Below are positions 42,695 to 51,663 of a stretch of 64,000 bases of DNA, piece by piece. Each line of letters starts with the position of its first letter. Within the stretch, counting starts at the first letter, position 1. Made by a program: the position numbers and the translations under genes. The notes beneath the pieces were generated by a model. The model ran no database searches and had not been told where the DNA came from. It saw only the letters and a program-made list of their open reading frames with translations. Origin of the DNA: JBMOLL01 sp049325415 (GTDB lineage Bacteria > Bacteroidota > Bacteroidia > Bacteroidales > GCA-2748055); assembly GCA_049325415.1 (NCBI GenBank), contig JBMOLL010000071.1, positions 5,821-69,820 on the forward strand, read 5' to 3'.

Positions 42695-43261
42695 ATGAAC
42701 TGGAATAAACTTAACCGCTGGATCCACAGGGAATTCGGGTATTTCTTTTTCGGAATGACCGTCATATATGGCATTTCCGGCATTGCGCTCAACCACAATG
42801 TCGCCCACCGCTGGAATCCCTCGGTGGTGACCCGAAGCAGTGAACTTCAGACGGAAGCCCCTCTGAACAGGGAAAAGATCAACAAAGAGTGGATCAATGC
42901 GCTGCTCGCAAAAGAAGAAATCGAAAACCCGGTGAAGCAGTATTATTTTCCCGACAATGAAAACCTGATCATCTACCTGAAAGACGGGCATATTTCACTG
43001 AATCTTGAAACCGGAAAGGGAAGTCTTACCACGATCAGGAACCGTCCGGTATTCCGTGAAATGAGTTTCCTTCATTATAATAAGTCTAAGAAACTCTGGC
43101 TGTGGTTTTCCGATCTTTACGCAGGTTCGCTGGTACTGCTTGCAATTACCGGATTGTTCCTTGTTAAGGGTAAAAAAGGTCTTCGGGGCACAGGTGGCAT
43201 CCTGATGGTCGCCGGCATCCTGGTCCCGCTTATTTTCCTGGCGCTCTACCTCTGGTTCTGA
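42695..43261 (+). CDS. PepSY-associated membrane protein
   Basis: A 188-residue inner-membrane protein. N-terminal LNRWIHREFGYFFFGMTVIYGISGIALNH is the PepSY-associated helix; a periplasmic domain (about 40-135) follows, then LSFLHYNKS-type motif (MSFLHYNKSKKLWLWFSDLYAGSLVLLAITGLFL) and a last helix to the C-terminus. Related proteins act in metal or siderophore reduction or uptake; the activity here is unknown. It could work with the upstream Cys/His lipoprotein. An intrinsic terminator sits immediately before its start, so expression must rely on read-through. Confidence 0.85.
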   Translation: MNWNKLNRWIHREFGYFFFGMTVIYGISGIALNHNVAHRWNPSVVTRSSELQTEAPLNREKINKEWINALLAKEEIENPVKQYYFPDNENLIIYLKDGHISLNLETGKGSLTTIRNRPVFREMSFLHYNKSKKLWLWFSDLYAGSLVLLAITGLFLVKGKKGLRGTGGILMVAGILVPLIFLALYLWF

Positions 43262-43293
43262 CCATACTTTTCTTACTGCCTGAATTTCTGCTT

Positions 43294-43319
43294 TCACTGA
43301 TGGTTTTTCAGTGATTTCT
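43294..43319 (+). terminator. Weak terminator after the PepSY gene
   Basis: TCACTGA (43294-43300) pairs with TCAGTGA (43308-43314), 7-base loop, followed by TTTCTT. Placed 33 bases after the stop at 43261. Confidence 0.45.
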
Positions 43320-43381
43320 TCCTAACTTCGGTCGTGATTGTATCTCTGTTCCAGGTGTGAATCCTATAAACTAACCTTATC

Positions 43382-46300
43382 ATGAGCGAGCAGATCCTAA
43401 AAGCGCTGATGCAGTTATTTGCCATCATTGCCCGACCTGAAAGCAATGCCACCGAGCGCAGATCAGTAGTCGAATCATTTCTCCGGCGTCAGCTCAACCA
43501 GGAACTGGTTGATGCCTACCTGGAGGTATTCGATGGCTACTACCGCCGGTTTATGGAAGAAGAAGAGGAAAAAAGCGGCCGGAAAAGGAGTCTTCTTTCC
43601 AGAAGGTCTGTAAGGGTACTGAAAATCTGTACCGAGATCAACGAGGAACTGACGCAGCAACAGAAATTTGTTGTGTTGATCCAGTTGCTTGAATTCATCA
43701 AATCGGATTTTGAGGAGATCACCGAACAGGAAATGGAGTTTGTCACTACAGTGGCCGACACCTTCCATATCACCATGGAGGAATACAACTGTATCAGGGA
43801 TTTTGTGATCGAGAACAAGGAACTCCCTTCCTCACCCTACTACATGTTTGTTGACGGTACCAGCGGGGAAAACCTGCCAGAAGGTACCAAGCATATCAAG
43901 CGGGATGCCCTGTCGGGTGAGATCCGTTTTCTTTATATCCCCTCAAACAACCTCTACTTTGTCAAGTACATCGGACAAAGTGAAATGTACATGAACGGCC
44001 AGCTGGTGGAACAATACAAAACCTCCCCTTTCAACACCGGATCGTCCATCAGGAACCAGCAGATTGTACCGATTTATTACAGCGATGTGGTAAGTTTGTT
44101 TGTAGGTGACCGCGTAAAGACACGAATTGTTTTTGAGGCTGATCATATAGGATTCCGCTTCGGGAACGGAGCCATTGGTCTGCATGATATATCGTTCACC
44201 GAGCAATCGGGCCGCCTGGTAGGGATCATGGGAGCCAGTGGTGCGGGTAAATCCACCCTGCTGAATGTCCTGAACGGATCCAGCAAGCCGACCTCAGGCC
44301 AGGTGCTCATCAACAGCGTCGATATCCACAGCGGCGACCCGGCACTGAGCGGGATTATCGGGCATGTATCCCAGGACGACCTTCTGATAGAGGAACTCTC
44401 GGTTTTCCAGAACCTGTATTACAATGCCAAGTTGTGTTTCGACAATTACAACGAAGAGCAGCTGACCGAGGTGGTCCATAAGGTTCTTAAAAACCTGGGA
44501 CTGTTCGAGATCAGGGACATCCAGGTTGGCTCTCCCCTGAACAAGAAGATCAGTGGTGGGCAACGTAAAAGGCTGAATATTGCCCTGGAGCTGATCAGGG
44601 AGCCCGGGGTCCTTTTCCTGGATGAACCGACTTCCGGACTCTCGAGCCGTGACAGTGAAAACATCCTGGACCTACTCAAGGAACTGTCGCTCAAGGGGAA
44701 ACTGGTCTTTGTGGTAATTCACCAGCCTTCCTCCGATATTTTCAAGATGTTCGACAGGCTCCTGATCCTTGACACCGGTGGCTACCTGATCTACAACGGT
44801 AACCCGATCGATTCGATCATGTATTTCAAATCGAAGGTGCAGCATGCCGACTGGAATGAAAGTGAGTGTCCGACCTGCGGGAACGTAAATCCCGAACAGG
44901 TTTTTAACATTGTTGAGACCAGTGTACTGGATGAATACGGGAAACTCACCCATACGCGCCGGATCTCGCCTCTTGAGTGGAGCAATTATTTCAGGGATGA
45001 ATACCGGGAAGCGGAGAAACCCTCGGCAGCAAAAAGTGACCTTCCCGAGATTTCATTCAAGATCCCCGGGAAATTCAAACAATTCATGGTATTCCTGAAA
45101 AGGGATGTTCTGAAAAAGCTGAGTGACACCCAATACCTGGTTATCAATTTCCTTGAGGCACCGATCCTTGCCTTCCTGCTGGCCTACATCGTCAAGTATT
45201 ACAGTGTGAGTATTACTAACCAGTTTGGTTACACCCTTGCTGAGAACGATAACCTTCCGGTCTACATTTTCATGTCGGTCATTGTCGCCATTTTCATGGG
45301 ACTGACCGTCAGTGCGGAGGAAATTATAAAGGACAGGAAAATCCTCAAGCGGGAAGCATTTCTGAACCTGAGCTGGTCGGGCTATCTTTTCTCCAAGGTG
45401 GCCGTGCAGTTTCTTTTATCGGCCATACAGGCCTTTACATTTGTGATTATCGGGAACTCGATCATGGAAATCCACGGAATGTATTTCCATTACTGGATTA
45501 TGCTATTCTCTGCCTGGGCCGGAGCCAACATGCTTGGTCTGCTCATCTCCGACAGTTTCAAAACCGTTGTCACCATTTACATTCTTATTCCCTTCCTGGT
45601 CATACCGCAGATCATACTCAGCGGCATTATTGTCAAATATGAAAAGCTGAATCCCAAGATCTCGAACCCGAGCAGTATTCCTATTTACGGGGAGATCATC
45701 ACAGCCCGCTGGGCTTATGAAGGCCTGGCCACCTGGCAATTCATGGAGAACGACTACCAGAAAATATTTTACAATTGGGATAAGATTATGAGTAATGCCG
45801 GCTACAAGTCGGATTTTCTGATCAAGGACCTGCAGAACAAACTGGATTTTGTCGGCGGGAATTACCGCAACAGCGATGCGGTGGAAAAAACAGCCTATTA
45901 TATCGGTGTTCTGAGAAACGAAATTATTAAGGAGCAGGATGCACGCACCATCCTCAAGACGTATTACGATCCGACGGAGCTGTTCCGGATGAAATACGTT
46001 GATCAGTTATACCCCGACAAAATTACCGACGAGGTACTTTCCTATACGGCCAGTTATCTGAACGCCCTGAAAGACTTCTATTCCGAGACCTATAAAACCG
46101 CCTATAACAGGAAAAATGAGATCAGGCAATCCATGAACCTCGATGAATTGCAGGCATTAAAACGCAGGTATTCGAATGAAAGCCTGGAAGAGTTTGTCAC
46201 CAATAAAAACGAGTTTGAAAGGATCATAGAGTACAAGGGACGGCTGCTGCAGAAGGTTGATCCGATTTACCTGGATCCTACTCGCAGGATGATCAAGGCA

Positions 46301-46477
46301 CATTTCTATGCTCCCCGAAAGATGGTATTCGGAACCTTCTTTCCCACTTTCTGGGTGAACCTTGTGGTGATCTGGGTCATGACCATCATGCTTTACCTTC
46401 TGTTGTATTTCAGGGTACTGAAGAAAGCCCTTGACATGTTTGAGCACATCGGTTCAGGTAAGTCGCAGGGGACATAA
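43382..46477 (+). CDS. TerB-like/ABCG-type ABC transporter fusion
   Basis: A 1031-residue protein. The N-terminal helical region (about 8-140) resembles TerB; a beta-rich segment (about 165-250) may be FHA-like. The ABC ATPase follows: Walker A GASGAGKST (284-292), signature SGGQRKR (391-397), Walker B VLFLDEPTSGL. A CPTCG knuckle (496-500) links to an ABC2/ABCG membrane domain with about five helices (about 590-760), a large soluble insertion (about 780-980, coiled and acidic) and a last helix near 1000. ATPase-before-membrane order is the eukaryotic ABCG order. Substrate unknown. A TAACTTCG at 43323-43330 is a possible -7 element. Confidence 0.9.
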   Translation: MSEQILKALMQLFAIIARPESNATERRSVVESFLRRQLNQELVDAYLEVFDGYYRRFMEEEEEKSGRKRSLLSRRSVRVLKICTEINEELTQQQKFVVLIQLLEFIKSDFEEITEQEMEFVTTVADTFHITMEEYNCIRDFVIENKELPSSPYYMFVDGTSGENLPEGTKHIKRDALSGEIRFLYIPSNNLYFVKYIGQSEMYMNGQLVEQYKTSPFNTGSSIRNQQIVPIYYSDVVSLFVGDRVKTRIVFEADHIGFRFGNGAIGLHDISFTEQSGRLVGIMGASGAGKSTLLNVLNGSSKPTSGQVLINSVDIHSGDPALSGIIGHVSQDDLLIEELSVFQNLYYNAKLCFDNYNEEQLTEVVHKVLKNLGLFEIRDIQVGSPLNKKISGGQRKRLNIALELIREPGVLFLDEPTSGLSSRDSENILDLLKELSLKGKLVFVVIHQPSSDIFKMFDRLLILDTGGYLIYNGNPIDSIMYFKSKVQHADWNESECPTCGNVNPEQVFNIVETSVLDEYGKLTHTRRISPLEWSNYFRDEYREAEKPSAAKSDLPEISFKIPGKFKQFMVFLKRDVLKKLSDTQYLVINFLEAPILAFLLAYIVKYYSVSITNQFGYTLAENDNLPVYIFMSVIVAIFMGLTVSAEEIIKDRKILKREAFLNLSWSGYLFSKVAVQFLLSAIQAFTFVIIGNSIMEIHGMYFHYWIMLFSAWAGANMLGLLISDSFKTVVTIYILIPFLVIPQIILSGIIVKYEKLNPKISNPSSIPIYGEIITARWAYEGLATWQFMENDYQKIFYNWDKIMSNAGYKSDFLIKDLQNKLDFVGGNYRNSDAVEKTAYYIGVLRNEIIKEQDARTILKTYYDPTELFRMKYVDQLYPDKITDEVLSYTASYLNALKDFYSETYKTAYNRKNEIRQSMNLDELQALKRRYSNESLEEFVTNKNEFERIIEYKGRLLQKVDPIYLDPTRRMIKAHFYAPRKMVFGTFFPTFWVNLVVIWVMTIMLYLLLYFRVLKKALDMFEHIGSGKSQGT

Positions 46478-46529
46478 AGCTGCTTCCATTGAGGAACATA
46501 CTGTTTGGAAGCCGGACCTGTATGAGAAA

Positions 46530-46565
46530 AATAAAAAAGCCGTTTCCCTGTAGGAAAACGGCCTT
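46530..46565 (-). terminator. Intrinsic terminator after siaC
   Basis: GCCGTTTCC (46539-46547) pairs with GGAAAACGGC (46553-46562, one bulged base). On the minus strand it is followed by TTTTTTATTTTT. It lies 22 bases after the siaC stop. Confidence 0.82.
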
Positions 46566-46586
46566 AATATGTTTGATCTGCCGGGA

Positions 46587-46967
46587 TTATTCGACGATTT
46601 CAATCATTTTGAAAGGAACCCTGATAATCGATTCATAATCTTCACCGGCTTCCAGCATATCCTCGTCATCTTCTTCGTAGTACCAGTTGATGATTACTTC
46701 ATTTTTGCCTTTATGAATGGCTTCAAGTTTTTTAAACACATCCAGGATGCACTTTGAAGAACTGGTATTGAAATACTCGAGCTGTACATTTACCTGGGTA
46801 AGTTCCATCGGTGTAGAACTGTAATTCTCAAGCCACTCAACAAGAGGTTTATAGAACTCGATGGAGTTTTCAGGAATTGAACGACCCTTAATCTCAATAA
46901 CACCGGACTGTCCGTCAAATTTTACACTGGGGGTTTTAGCTGTTCCTTCTATCAACAGTGGTTCCAT
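46587..46967 (-). CDS. siaC: SiaC-family phosphoprotein (DUF1987)
   Basis: A 126-residue protein of the DUF1987/SiaC family. In Pseudomonas aeruginosa SiaC binds and activates the diguanylate cyclase SiaD and is switched by phosphorylation on Thr68. Here the same position holds Thr68 in YFNTSSSK, with the typical PSVKFDGQSGVIEIKGRSIPEN N-terminal region broken only by family variation. It follows siaB after 16 bases. No SiaA phosphatase or diguanylate cyclase gene is in the window, so the target is probably different in this organism. Confidence 0.9.
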   Translation of the reverse strand: MEPLLIEGTAKTPSVKFDGQSGVIEIKGRSIPENSIEFYKPLVEWLENYSSTPMELTQVNVQLEYFNTSSSKCILDVFKKLEAIHKGKNEVIINWYYEEDDEDMLEAGEDYESIIRVPFKMIEIVE

Positions 46968-46983
46968 ATTCTAAAATTTTAAG

Positions 46984-47544
46984 TTATTTCTCAACAAAAT
47001 CAATAAATACATCCAGGTTAAAGAAGTAATACTGATCGTTATACTTCATAAATGTGTAATCCAGTTTGTTCCCCGTTTTCCTGGCAATATCCACAAGCCC
47101 GAGACCACCACCTCCCTTTTCAGAGAGTTTCTGGTGATTCAGGATAAACTTGTACAGATCCTTCAGCTCATCCTTTGACATGGAATTGATCTTATCGATC
47201 TTATTCTTAAGGAATTCAACCTTGTCGGGAGTAACGAAGTTACCGGTTGATATTTTGTAGTTCTCGCTGGTACGAGATACAACGAGTACGCCGAATTTTT
47301 TCTCAAACTCCTTGTGCATGCCTTCCGGCAGGGGATCGATATGATGATAAAGATTCTGGAGACTTTCCACCAGGACGTTATAGACCTTTTTCCGGATCTT
47401 GGAATCCTCACTATAATCATCCATCCGTGATTCGACGACTTCTAAAACATTGCTTATCAGCTCACTGGAAATATTTCCCTTGTAAGCCATAAGGACATCG
47501 CCGCCGTTCAGTTTAGAGTAATACTCGTTTACATCAAAGCTCAT
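46984..47544 (-). CDS. siaB: SiaB-family protein kinase (DUF6272)
   Basis: A 186-residue GHKL-type kinase of the SiaB family, predicted to phosphorylate SiaC on threonine. An N-box is visible at VLVESLQNLYHH (Glu60, Asn64) and a glycine-rich ATP-lid motif at GGGGLGLVDIARKTG (144-158). Cytosolic. First gene of the siaB-siaC unit, with a consensus promoter upstream whose spacer is bracketed by an inverted repeat. The matching phosphatase (PP2C, SiaA-like) is not in the window. Confidence 0.9.
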   Translation of the reverse strand: MSFDVNEYYSKLNGGDVLMAYKGNISSELISNVLEVVESRMDDYSEDSKIRKKVYNVLVESLQNLYHHIDPLPEGMHKEFEKKFGVLVVSRTSENYKISTGNFVTPDKVEFLKNKIDKINSMSKDELKDLYKFILNHQKLSEKGGGGLGLVDIARKTGNKLDYTFMKYNDQYYFFNLDVFIDFVEK

Positions 47545-47586
47545 TTAAGCTTCTTTAGGTTGTTCAGGTTCAGAATCCTTGATCTA

Positions 47587-47623
47587 TGAACAGCAAATAT
47601 ATAAAAAAATCTCTGTTCACAAA
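47587..47623 (-). promoter_or_regulatory. siaB promoter with flanking inverted repeat
   Basis: Minus-strand TTTG (plus 47620-47623), 18 bases, then TATATTTG (plus 47594-47601), an exact -7 match. TGAACAG (47587-47593) and CTGTTCA (47613-47619) form a perfect 7-bp inverted repeat bracketing the -7 box and spacer, a plausible repressor site. Confidence 0.6.
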
Positions 47624-47761
47624 ACAGGAAATCCACAACAATCCTGTTGTGCTCATTCCTGTCAGATCACAGATTTAAATATACTTAAAAAATATCCATA
47701 CAAACCAATAATACTGCAAAAAAATAGTTTTTTTTTCAACCGCAGACCTTGTCCCTGTTGT

Positions 47762-48925
47762 TTACACCGGATTTTCGCTGGTGTTTTTAAGGAATTCGTT
47801 CCGCTTTCCGCTGAACAGTGAATAATGGAGCAGGGTGCTTTCGAGCGGCCCGTTAAAAAGCGGAATTTTCTGAGCAGGTTTAAGTCCGATCTGTTTCAAA
47901 GCATCTTTTCCTGAGGAGATCAGCCATGCATCGGAGCCGCCGTAACCGTGCTTCAGGGTTGTACCGATACCTTTGTAAAGTTCATTGATGTCGTCCGGCC
48001 TGATCCTTTCCCCGTAAGGCGGATTCATGACAATATGTAACGGCTCCCCATCAGAAATGCTCCCGATGAAATCCTTTTGTTCCACCCTGATCATCTGGTC
48101 CATATGGCTGGATTGCACATGATCCCGGGCCATCTTAACGTATTTCAGTTCAATATCCCTGGCGATGATCTTACCGGTGAATTCCTTCTCCGGAGGCAGA
48201 TGATTCAGAACCGTTCTGAAGAGTTCCTGATCGAAATCCTTCCAGCGCTCAAAGCCAAAGTTCTTTCTGAACACTCCCGGCTGGATATTCGCCCCGATCA
48301 TGGCCGCTTCGATGGCCAGGGTTCCTGAACCGCACATCGGATCAAGAAAGGTCTTTTCTCCCTTCCAGCCTGAAAGAAGGATAATTCCGGCGGCCAGGAC
48401 CTCGCTGAGCGGTGCCGGATGATTAAACTGGCGGTATCCCCTTTTATGCAGGGATTCCCCCGAGCTGTCAAGTGAAACGGTGAAGCGGTCGCCGCTCAGG
48501 TGGACATTGATCCGGATATCCGGGTTGTCGAGACTGATATCAGGACGCGAACCGGTAGTTTCCCTGAAACTGTCGACTATTGCATCTTTAATCCTGAGGG
48601 TAATATAGTTACTGTTACGAAAAACCTCCGAAAAGGAGACCGTATCAATGGCAAAGGTCATGCTGTTATCCAGGTAATCACTCCAGCGTATTTTCCGGGC
48701 TGCAGCATATAGCCGTTTATCGTCGAAGGCACGGAAGGTAGCAACGGGCATCAGAACCCGGAGAGCAGTCCTGAGGCAAAAATTTGCCTTATACATCATA
48801 GCTTTGTTTCCGGAGAAGTCCACTCCCCTGTTCACTGCGACAACATCATCGGCTCCAATCGACCTCAGTTCGTCGGCCAGAACTTCTTCCAGCCCTTTCA
48901 GTGTTTTGGCATGGTACCTGATCAT
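47762..48925 (-). CDS. THUMP-domain 23S rRNA G2445-type methyltransferase (RlmL N-terminal type)
   Basis: A 387-residue RNA methyltransferase matching the N-terminal (m2G2445) half of RlmL. A THUMP domain (about 50-160) precedes a Rossmann-fold domain with LDPMCGSGTLAIEAAMIGANIQPG (motif I, about 193) and the catalytic NPPYGERI (about 300). The second RlmL half is absent, as is usual outside Gammaproteobacteria. Its ATG overlaps the stop of the kinase gene (48922-48925). The 217 bases downstream of siaB's start (47545-47761) hold the siaB promoter and an A/T-rich stretch with no gene. Confidence 0.9.
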   Translation of the reverse strand: MIRYHAKTLKGLEEVLADELRSIGADDVVAVNRGVDFSGNKAMMYKANFCLRTALRVLMPVATFRAFDDKRLYAAARKIRWSDYLDNSMTFAIDTVSFSEVFRNSNYITLRIKDAIVDSFRETTGSRPDISLDNPDIRINVHLSGDRFTVSLDSSGESLHKRGYRQFNHPAPLSEVLAAGIILLSGWKGEKTFLDPMCGSGTLAIEAAMIGANIQPGVFRKNFGFERWKDFDQELFRTVLNHLPPEKEFTGKIIARDIELKYVKMARDHVQSSHMDQMIRVEQKDFIGSISDGEPLHIVMNPPYGERIRPDDINELYKGIGTTLKHGYGGSDAWLISSGKDALKQIGLKPAQKIPLFNGPLESTLLHYSLFSGKRNEFLKNTSENPV

Positions 48926-49437
48926 GATTTTATACTTTTAAGATAATCTTCAATCCCTTCAATGGCTGAATGCAGTCTTTTTTCTCCCATTCCCGAAATG
49001 ATACGGCAGGGATACCCGGCCTGAATGATTTCCTGCCGATACCGTTCATAAAGCAGCAGCCTGGCTTCCCCGCCATTTTCCCTTACCGGGTCGGGGTACC
49101 AGGGGAGATCGGGTTCGCAGAGCAGAAAAAGATTGACCGGTTTTGCTGCGATCAGTTCTTCAATCCGTTCATCCCTGAAAGCAAAGACAAGATCGAGCCA
49201 CACTTTTGTAATCACCAGCCAGGTATCATAGATCACCATGCCCTCACGGGTCTGCATTGTCTCCGCGATCTGAACCCTGGCGATATTAAGCACATCCTCC
49301 AGGGTGTAGGGTCGCTCAAGTCCGGAAACATATTCCCGGGCATATTCCGGGACCCAGGTGCAGCCGTAATAATTTGCCAGAGCTGCTGAAAGTTCAGTTT
49401 TGCCAGTCGATTCAGGTCCGGTTACCACGATTCTCAT
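48922..49437 (-). CDS. NadR-type ATP-binding kinase, probable nicotinamide riboside kinase
   Basis: A 171-residue P-loop kinase resembling the C-terminal ribosylnicotinamide kinase domain of NadR. Seen: RIVVTGPESTGKTELSAALA (Walker A, residues 2-21), WVPEYAREYV, IYDTWLVITKVW, and LLCEPDLPWYPDPVREN. No N-terminal adenylyltransferase domain. I start it at the ATG at 49437, which overlaps the pnuC stop (ATGA); a longer frame begins at 49473 inside pnuC. Adjacent pnuC supports salvage of nicotinamide riboside into NAD: uptake, then phosphorylation to NMN. Confidence 0.9.
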   Translation of the reverse strand: MRIVVTGPESTGKTELSAALANYYGCTWVPEYAREYVSGLERPYTLEDVLNIARVQIAETMQTREGMVIYDTWLVITKVWLDLVFAFRDERIEELIAAKPVNLFLLCEPDLPWYPDPVRENGGEARLLLYERYRQEIIQAGYPCRIISGMGEKRLHSAIEGIEDYLKSIKS

Positions 49438-50024
49438 GCTTCCCCCGTTTTTGAATCCAGTACTTTTTTCCATTCAAAATAGCCGGTAACTGCCATAACA
49501 CTGTAAACCAAGAACAACACTGCTGTAGGGTACAATCCACGGTAGAGGTAGAGTCCAAGGGAAACCAGGTCGACGACTATCCAGAGTAACCAGTGTCCGA
49601 TGATTTTCCGTGTAAGCATCCAGGTAGCTGTAATGCTCAGTGCCGTGGTAAAAGCATCCCAGTAAGGCAGTGGTGAATCGGTGAAGCGGCTGAGAATATA
49701 ACCGCCCGACAGAAAGAGCAGCAATGAGATTATTCCCAGGAGCAGGTTCAGCCTGTTCCCCGCCCTTGTGACCGTGAGGGCAGCCTCCTCTCCCCTTCCC
49801 TTCCGGCTCCAGAGGATCCAGCCATAAATACTGATAAAAAAGTAATAGACATTCAGGCTCATATCGGCATAAAACCTGCTTTTGTAAAAGACCAGCACAT
49901 AGAGCACCGCACTAATGATCCCCACGGGCCACAGAAGTATATTCCGCCTGATGCTGAACCAGAGGTAAAGCAGGCTGAAGACAACTCCCGCGATCTCGAC
50001 CCCGTGTTCAATCAGCCATTCCAT
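49434..50024 (-). CDS. pnuC: Nicotinamide riboside transporter PnuC
   Basis: A 196-residue inner-membrane facilitator with about seven helices. PnuC features: the WxxW gate-like segments ISIYGWILW and GHWLLWIVVDLVSLGLY, and NILLWPVGIISAVLYVLVFY near the N-terminus. Related PnuT proteins carry thiamine, but the overlapping NadR-type kinase argues for nicotinamide riboside. It follows the S41 protease gene after 7 bases. Four genes (protease, pnuC, kinase, methyltransferase) appear to form one operon. Confidence 0.92.
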   Translation of the reverse strand: MEWLIEHGVEIAGVVFSLLYLWFSIRRNILLWPVGIISAVLYVLVFYKSRFYADMSLNVYYFFISIYGWILWSRKGRGEEAALTVTRAGNRLNLLLGIISLLLFLSGGYILSRFTDSPLPYWDAFTTALSITATWMLTRKIIGHWLLWIVVDLVSLGLYLYRGLYPTAVLFLVYSVMAVTGYFEWKKVLDSKTGEA

Positions 50025-50031
50025 TCAACTG

Positions 50032-51627
50032 TCAGCTTTGAGGTTTCAGAATATCCCTGTAGAGCACGGGTTTTTCGAGAACCTCAACAGCTTTCTGGTA
50101 AGCCGGATCAACAACATTGAAAATCTCATAAAAGTCGGACGTCTCATAAAGGTCCCTGGCCAGGTAGGCCTTTATCAGGATGGTGATCATCTGTTCCGAG
50201 GTCCGGAATTCACTTTCGGCGAACGGGAGACCTTCCTGTGAAGCGTAGGCAACCAATTCCGAAAGGATCTGTTCGTTAACATCAAAATTCTTTCTGAATG
50301 AGCTGAAATCCCGAAAATTAAAGAGCAGTTCTGTCCGGTTGCGATCGACATAATTCAGTATAAACTGGTTCAGAATGCCACGGCTCAGGAGTGAGCGGTA
50401 ATAATCGGAATAGCGGGTGGTATCCAGGGCCACAAAATAATCGGGCATGATTCCGCCGCCGCCATAGACCGTTCTTTTGAATTTCAGGGTGGTATACTTC
50501 TCCGAAGGAGGGAAGTGAATGCTGTCGGCGGTGGAAAGTTCCCCTTTGTTGTAACGGTTGATCAGGTCCATTTCATAATCATCGAAGCCATCTTCGTAAG
50601 GCTTCTGGATCAGGCGTCCTGTTGGGGTATAATACCGGGCTACCGTGAGACGGATCAGGGAGCCGTCGTTTAGCTGGAAAGGTTGCTGGACCAGGCCTTT
50701 CCCGAATGAGCGCCTGCCAACAATCACACCCCGGTCCCAGTCCTGAACCGCACCGGCCACAATCTCACTCGCCGAAGCCGAACTTTCGTTGATCATCAGT
50801 ACAAGCCGGCCCTTTTCAAAAAGCCCTGCCGCACTTGCATTGTAATCACGGTGGGCGACTTTCCTCCCTTCAGTATAAACAATCCGCTGATTATCAACAA
50901 GAAACTGATCCGCCAGTTCAACGGCAGTCCGAAGATAACCGCCTCCGTTTCCGGAAAGATCAAGGATCAGGTCTTCCATACCCAACTCCTTAAGTTCCTT
51001 CAGTGCCGTTTCGAATTCCTCCGCCGAGGTCTGGGAGAACCTCGAAAGCTTGATGTATCCGATTTTCGGGGTAACCATGTAGGATGCATCAATGCTGTAT
51101 ACCGGGATCTTATCGCGGGTGATAGTAAATTCCATCAAATGGCTTGTATGTCTCCGTAAGACCGAGACATCCACCCTGGTCCCTTTTTTTCCCTTCAGTT
51201 TCGACTGAACATCACGAGAGGTGATGCCGGTCCCGGCTACATTTTCACTATTTATACGAATGATCCTGTCACCCGGCATGATCCCCACCCTTTCCGAGGG
51301 GCCACCCTGTATTGTGCTGATAATAAATATTGTATCATTAAGCACATTAAAACTGACACCGATGCCTTCAAATTCGCCTTCCATCTGTTCATTGAGTTCG
51401 GTAAGTTCTTCCTCACTGATATAGGAGGAGTGCGGATCGAGGTCGTGCAGCATATTGGTAATGACATTCTCCACGAACGACTGCTCATTGAGGGTATCGA
51501 CATAGAAGCGGTTGATCTTGTCCATGACCTCCATCAGTTTCATGGATTGGGAATCCCACTGGGAATAGAGATCAGTCCTGAAAAGAGCGGTTAGCAGGAG
51601 GATGATTGTTACAAATCTTTTAGCCAT
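50032..51627 (-). CDS. S41-family C-terminal processing peptidase with PDZ domain
   Basis: A 531-residue exported serine protease of the CtpA/Tsp family. Signal peptide in residues 1-22; a helical N-domain (LDPHSSYISEEELTEL, typical); a PDZ domain (about 85-165, GVSFNVLNDTIFI to MPGDRIIRINSENVAGT); and the catalytic S41 core with Ser in NESSASASEIVAGAVQDWDR and Lys in SFGKGLVQQPF. The C-terminal 130 residues are a family extension. Periplasmic; substrates unknown. First gene of the pnuC operon. Confidence 0.95.
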   Translation of the reverse strand: MAKRFVTIILLLTALFRTDLYSQWDSQSMKLMEVMDKINRFYVDTLNEQSFVENVITNMLHDLDPHSSYISEEELTELNEQMEGEFEGIGVSFNVLNDTIFIISTIQGGPSERVGIMPGDRIIRINSENVAGTGITSRDVQSKLKGKKGTRVDVSVLRRHTSHLMEFTITRDKIPVYSIDASYMVTPKIGYIKLSRFSQTSAEEFETALKELKELGMEDLILDLSGNGGGYLRTAVELADQFLVDNQRIVYTEGRKVAHRDYNASAAGLFEKGRLVLMINESSASASEIVAGAVQDWDRGVIVGRRSFGKGLVQQPFQLNDGSLIRLTVARYYTPTGRLIQKPYEDGFDDYEMDLINRYNKGELSTADSIHFPPSEKYTTLKFKRTVYGGGGIMPDYFVALDTTRYSDYYRSLLSRGILNQFILNYVDRNRTELLFNFRDFSSFRKNFDVNEQILSELVAYASQEGLPFAESEFRTSEQMITILIKAYLARDLYETSDFYEIFNVVDPAYQKAVEVLEKPVLYRDILKPQS

Positions 51628-51663
51628 AGAAATAAAAATTTGGAAACAGGCTGAATAAAAATA

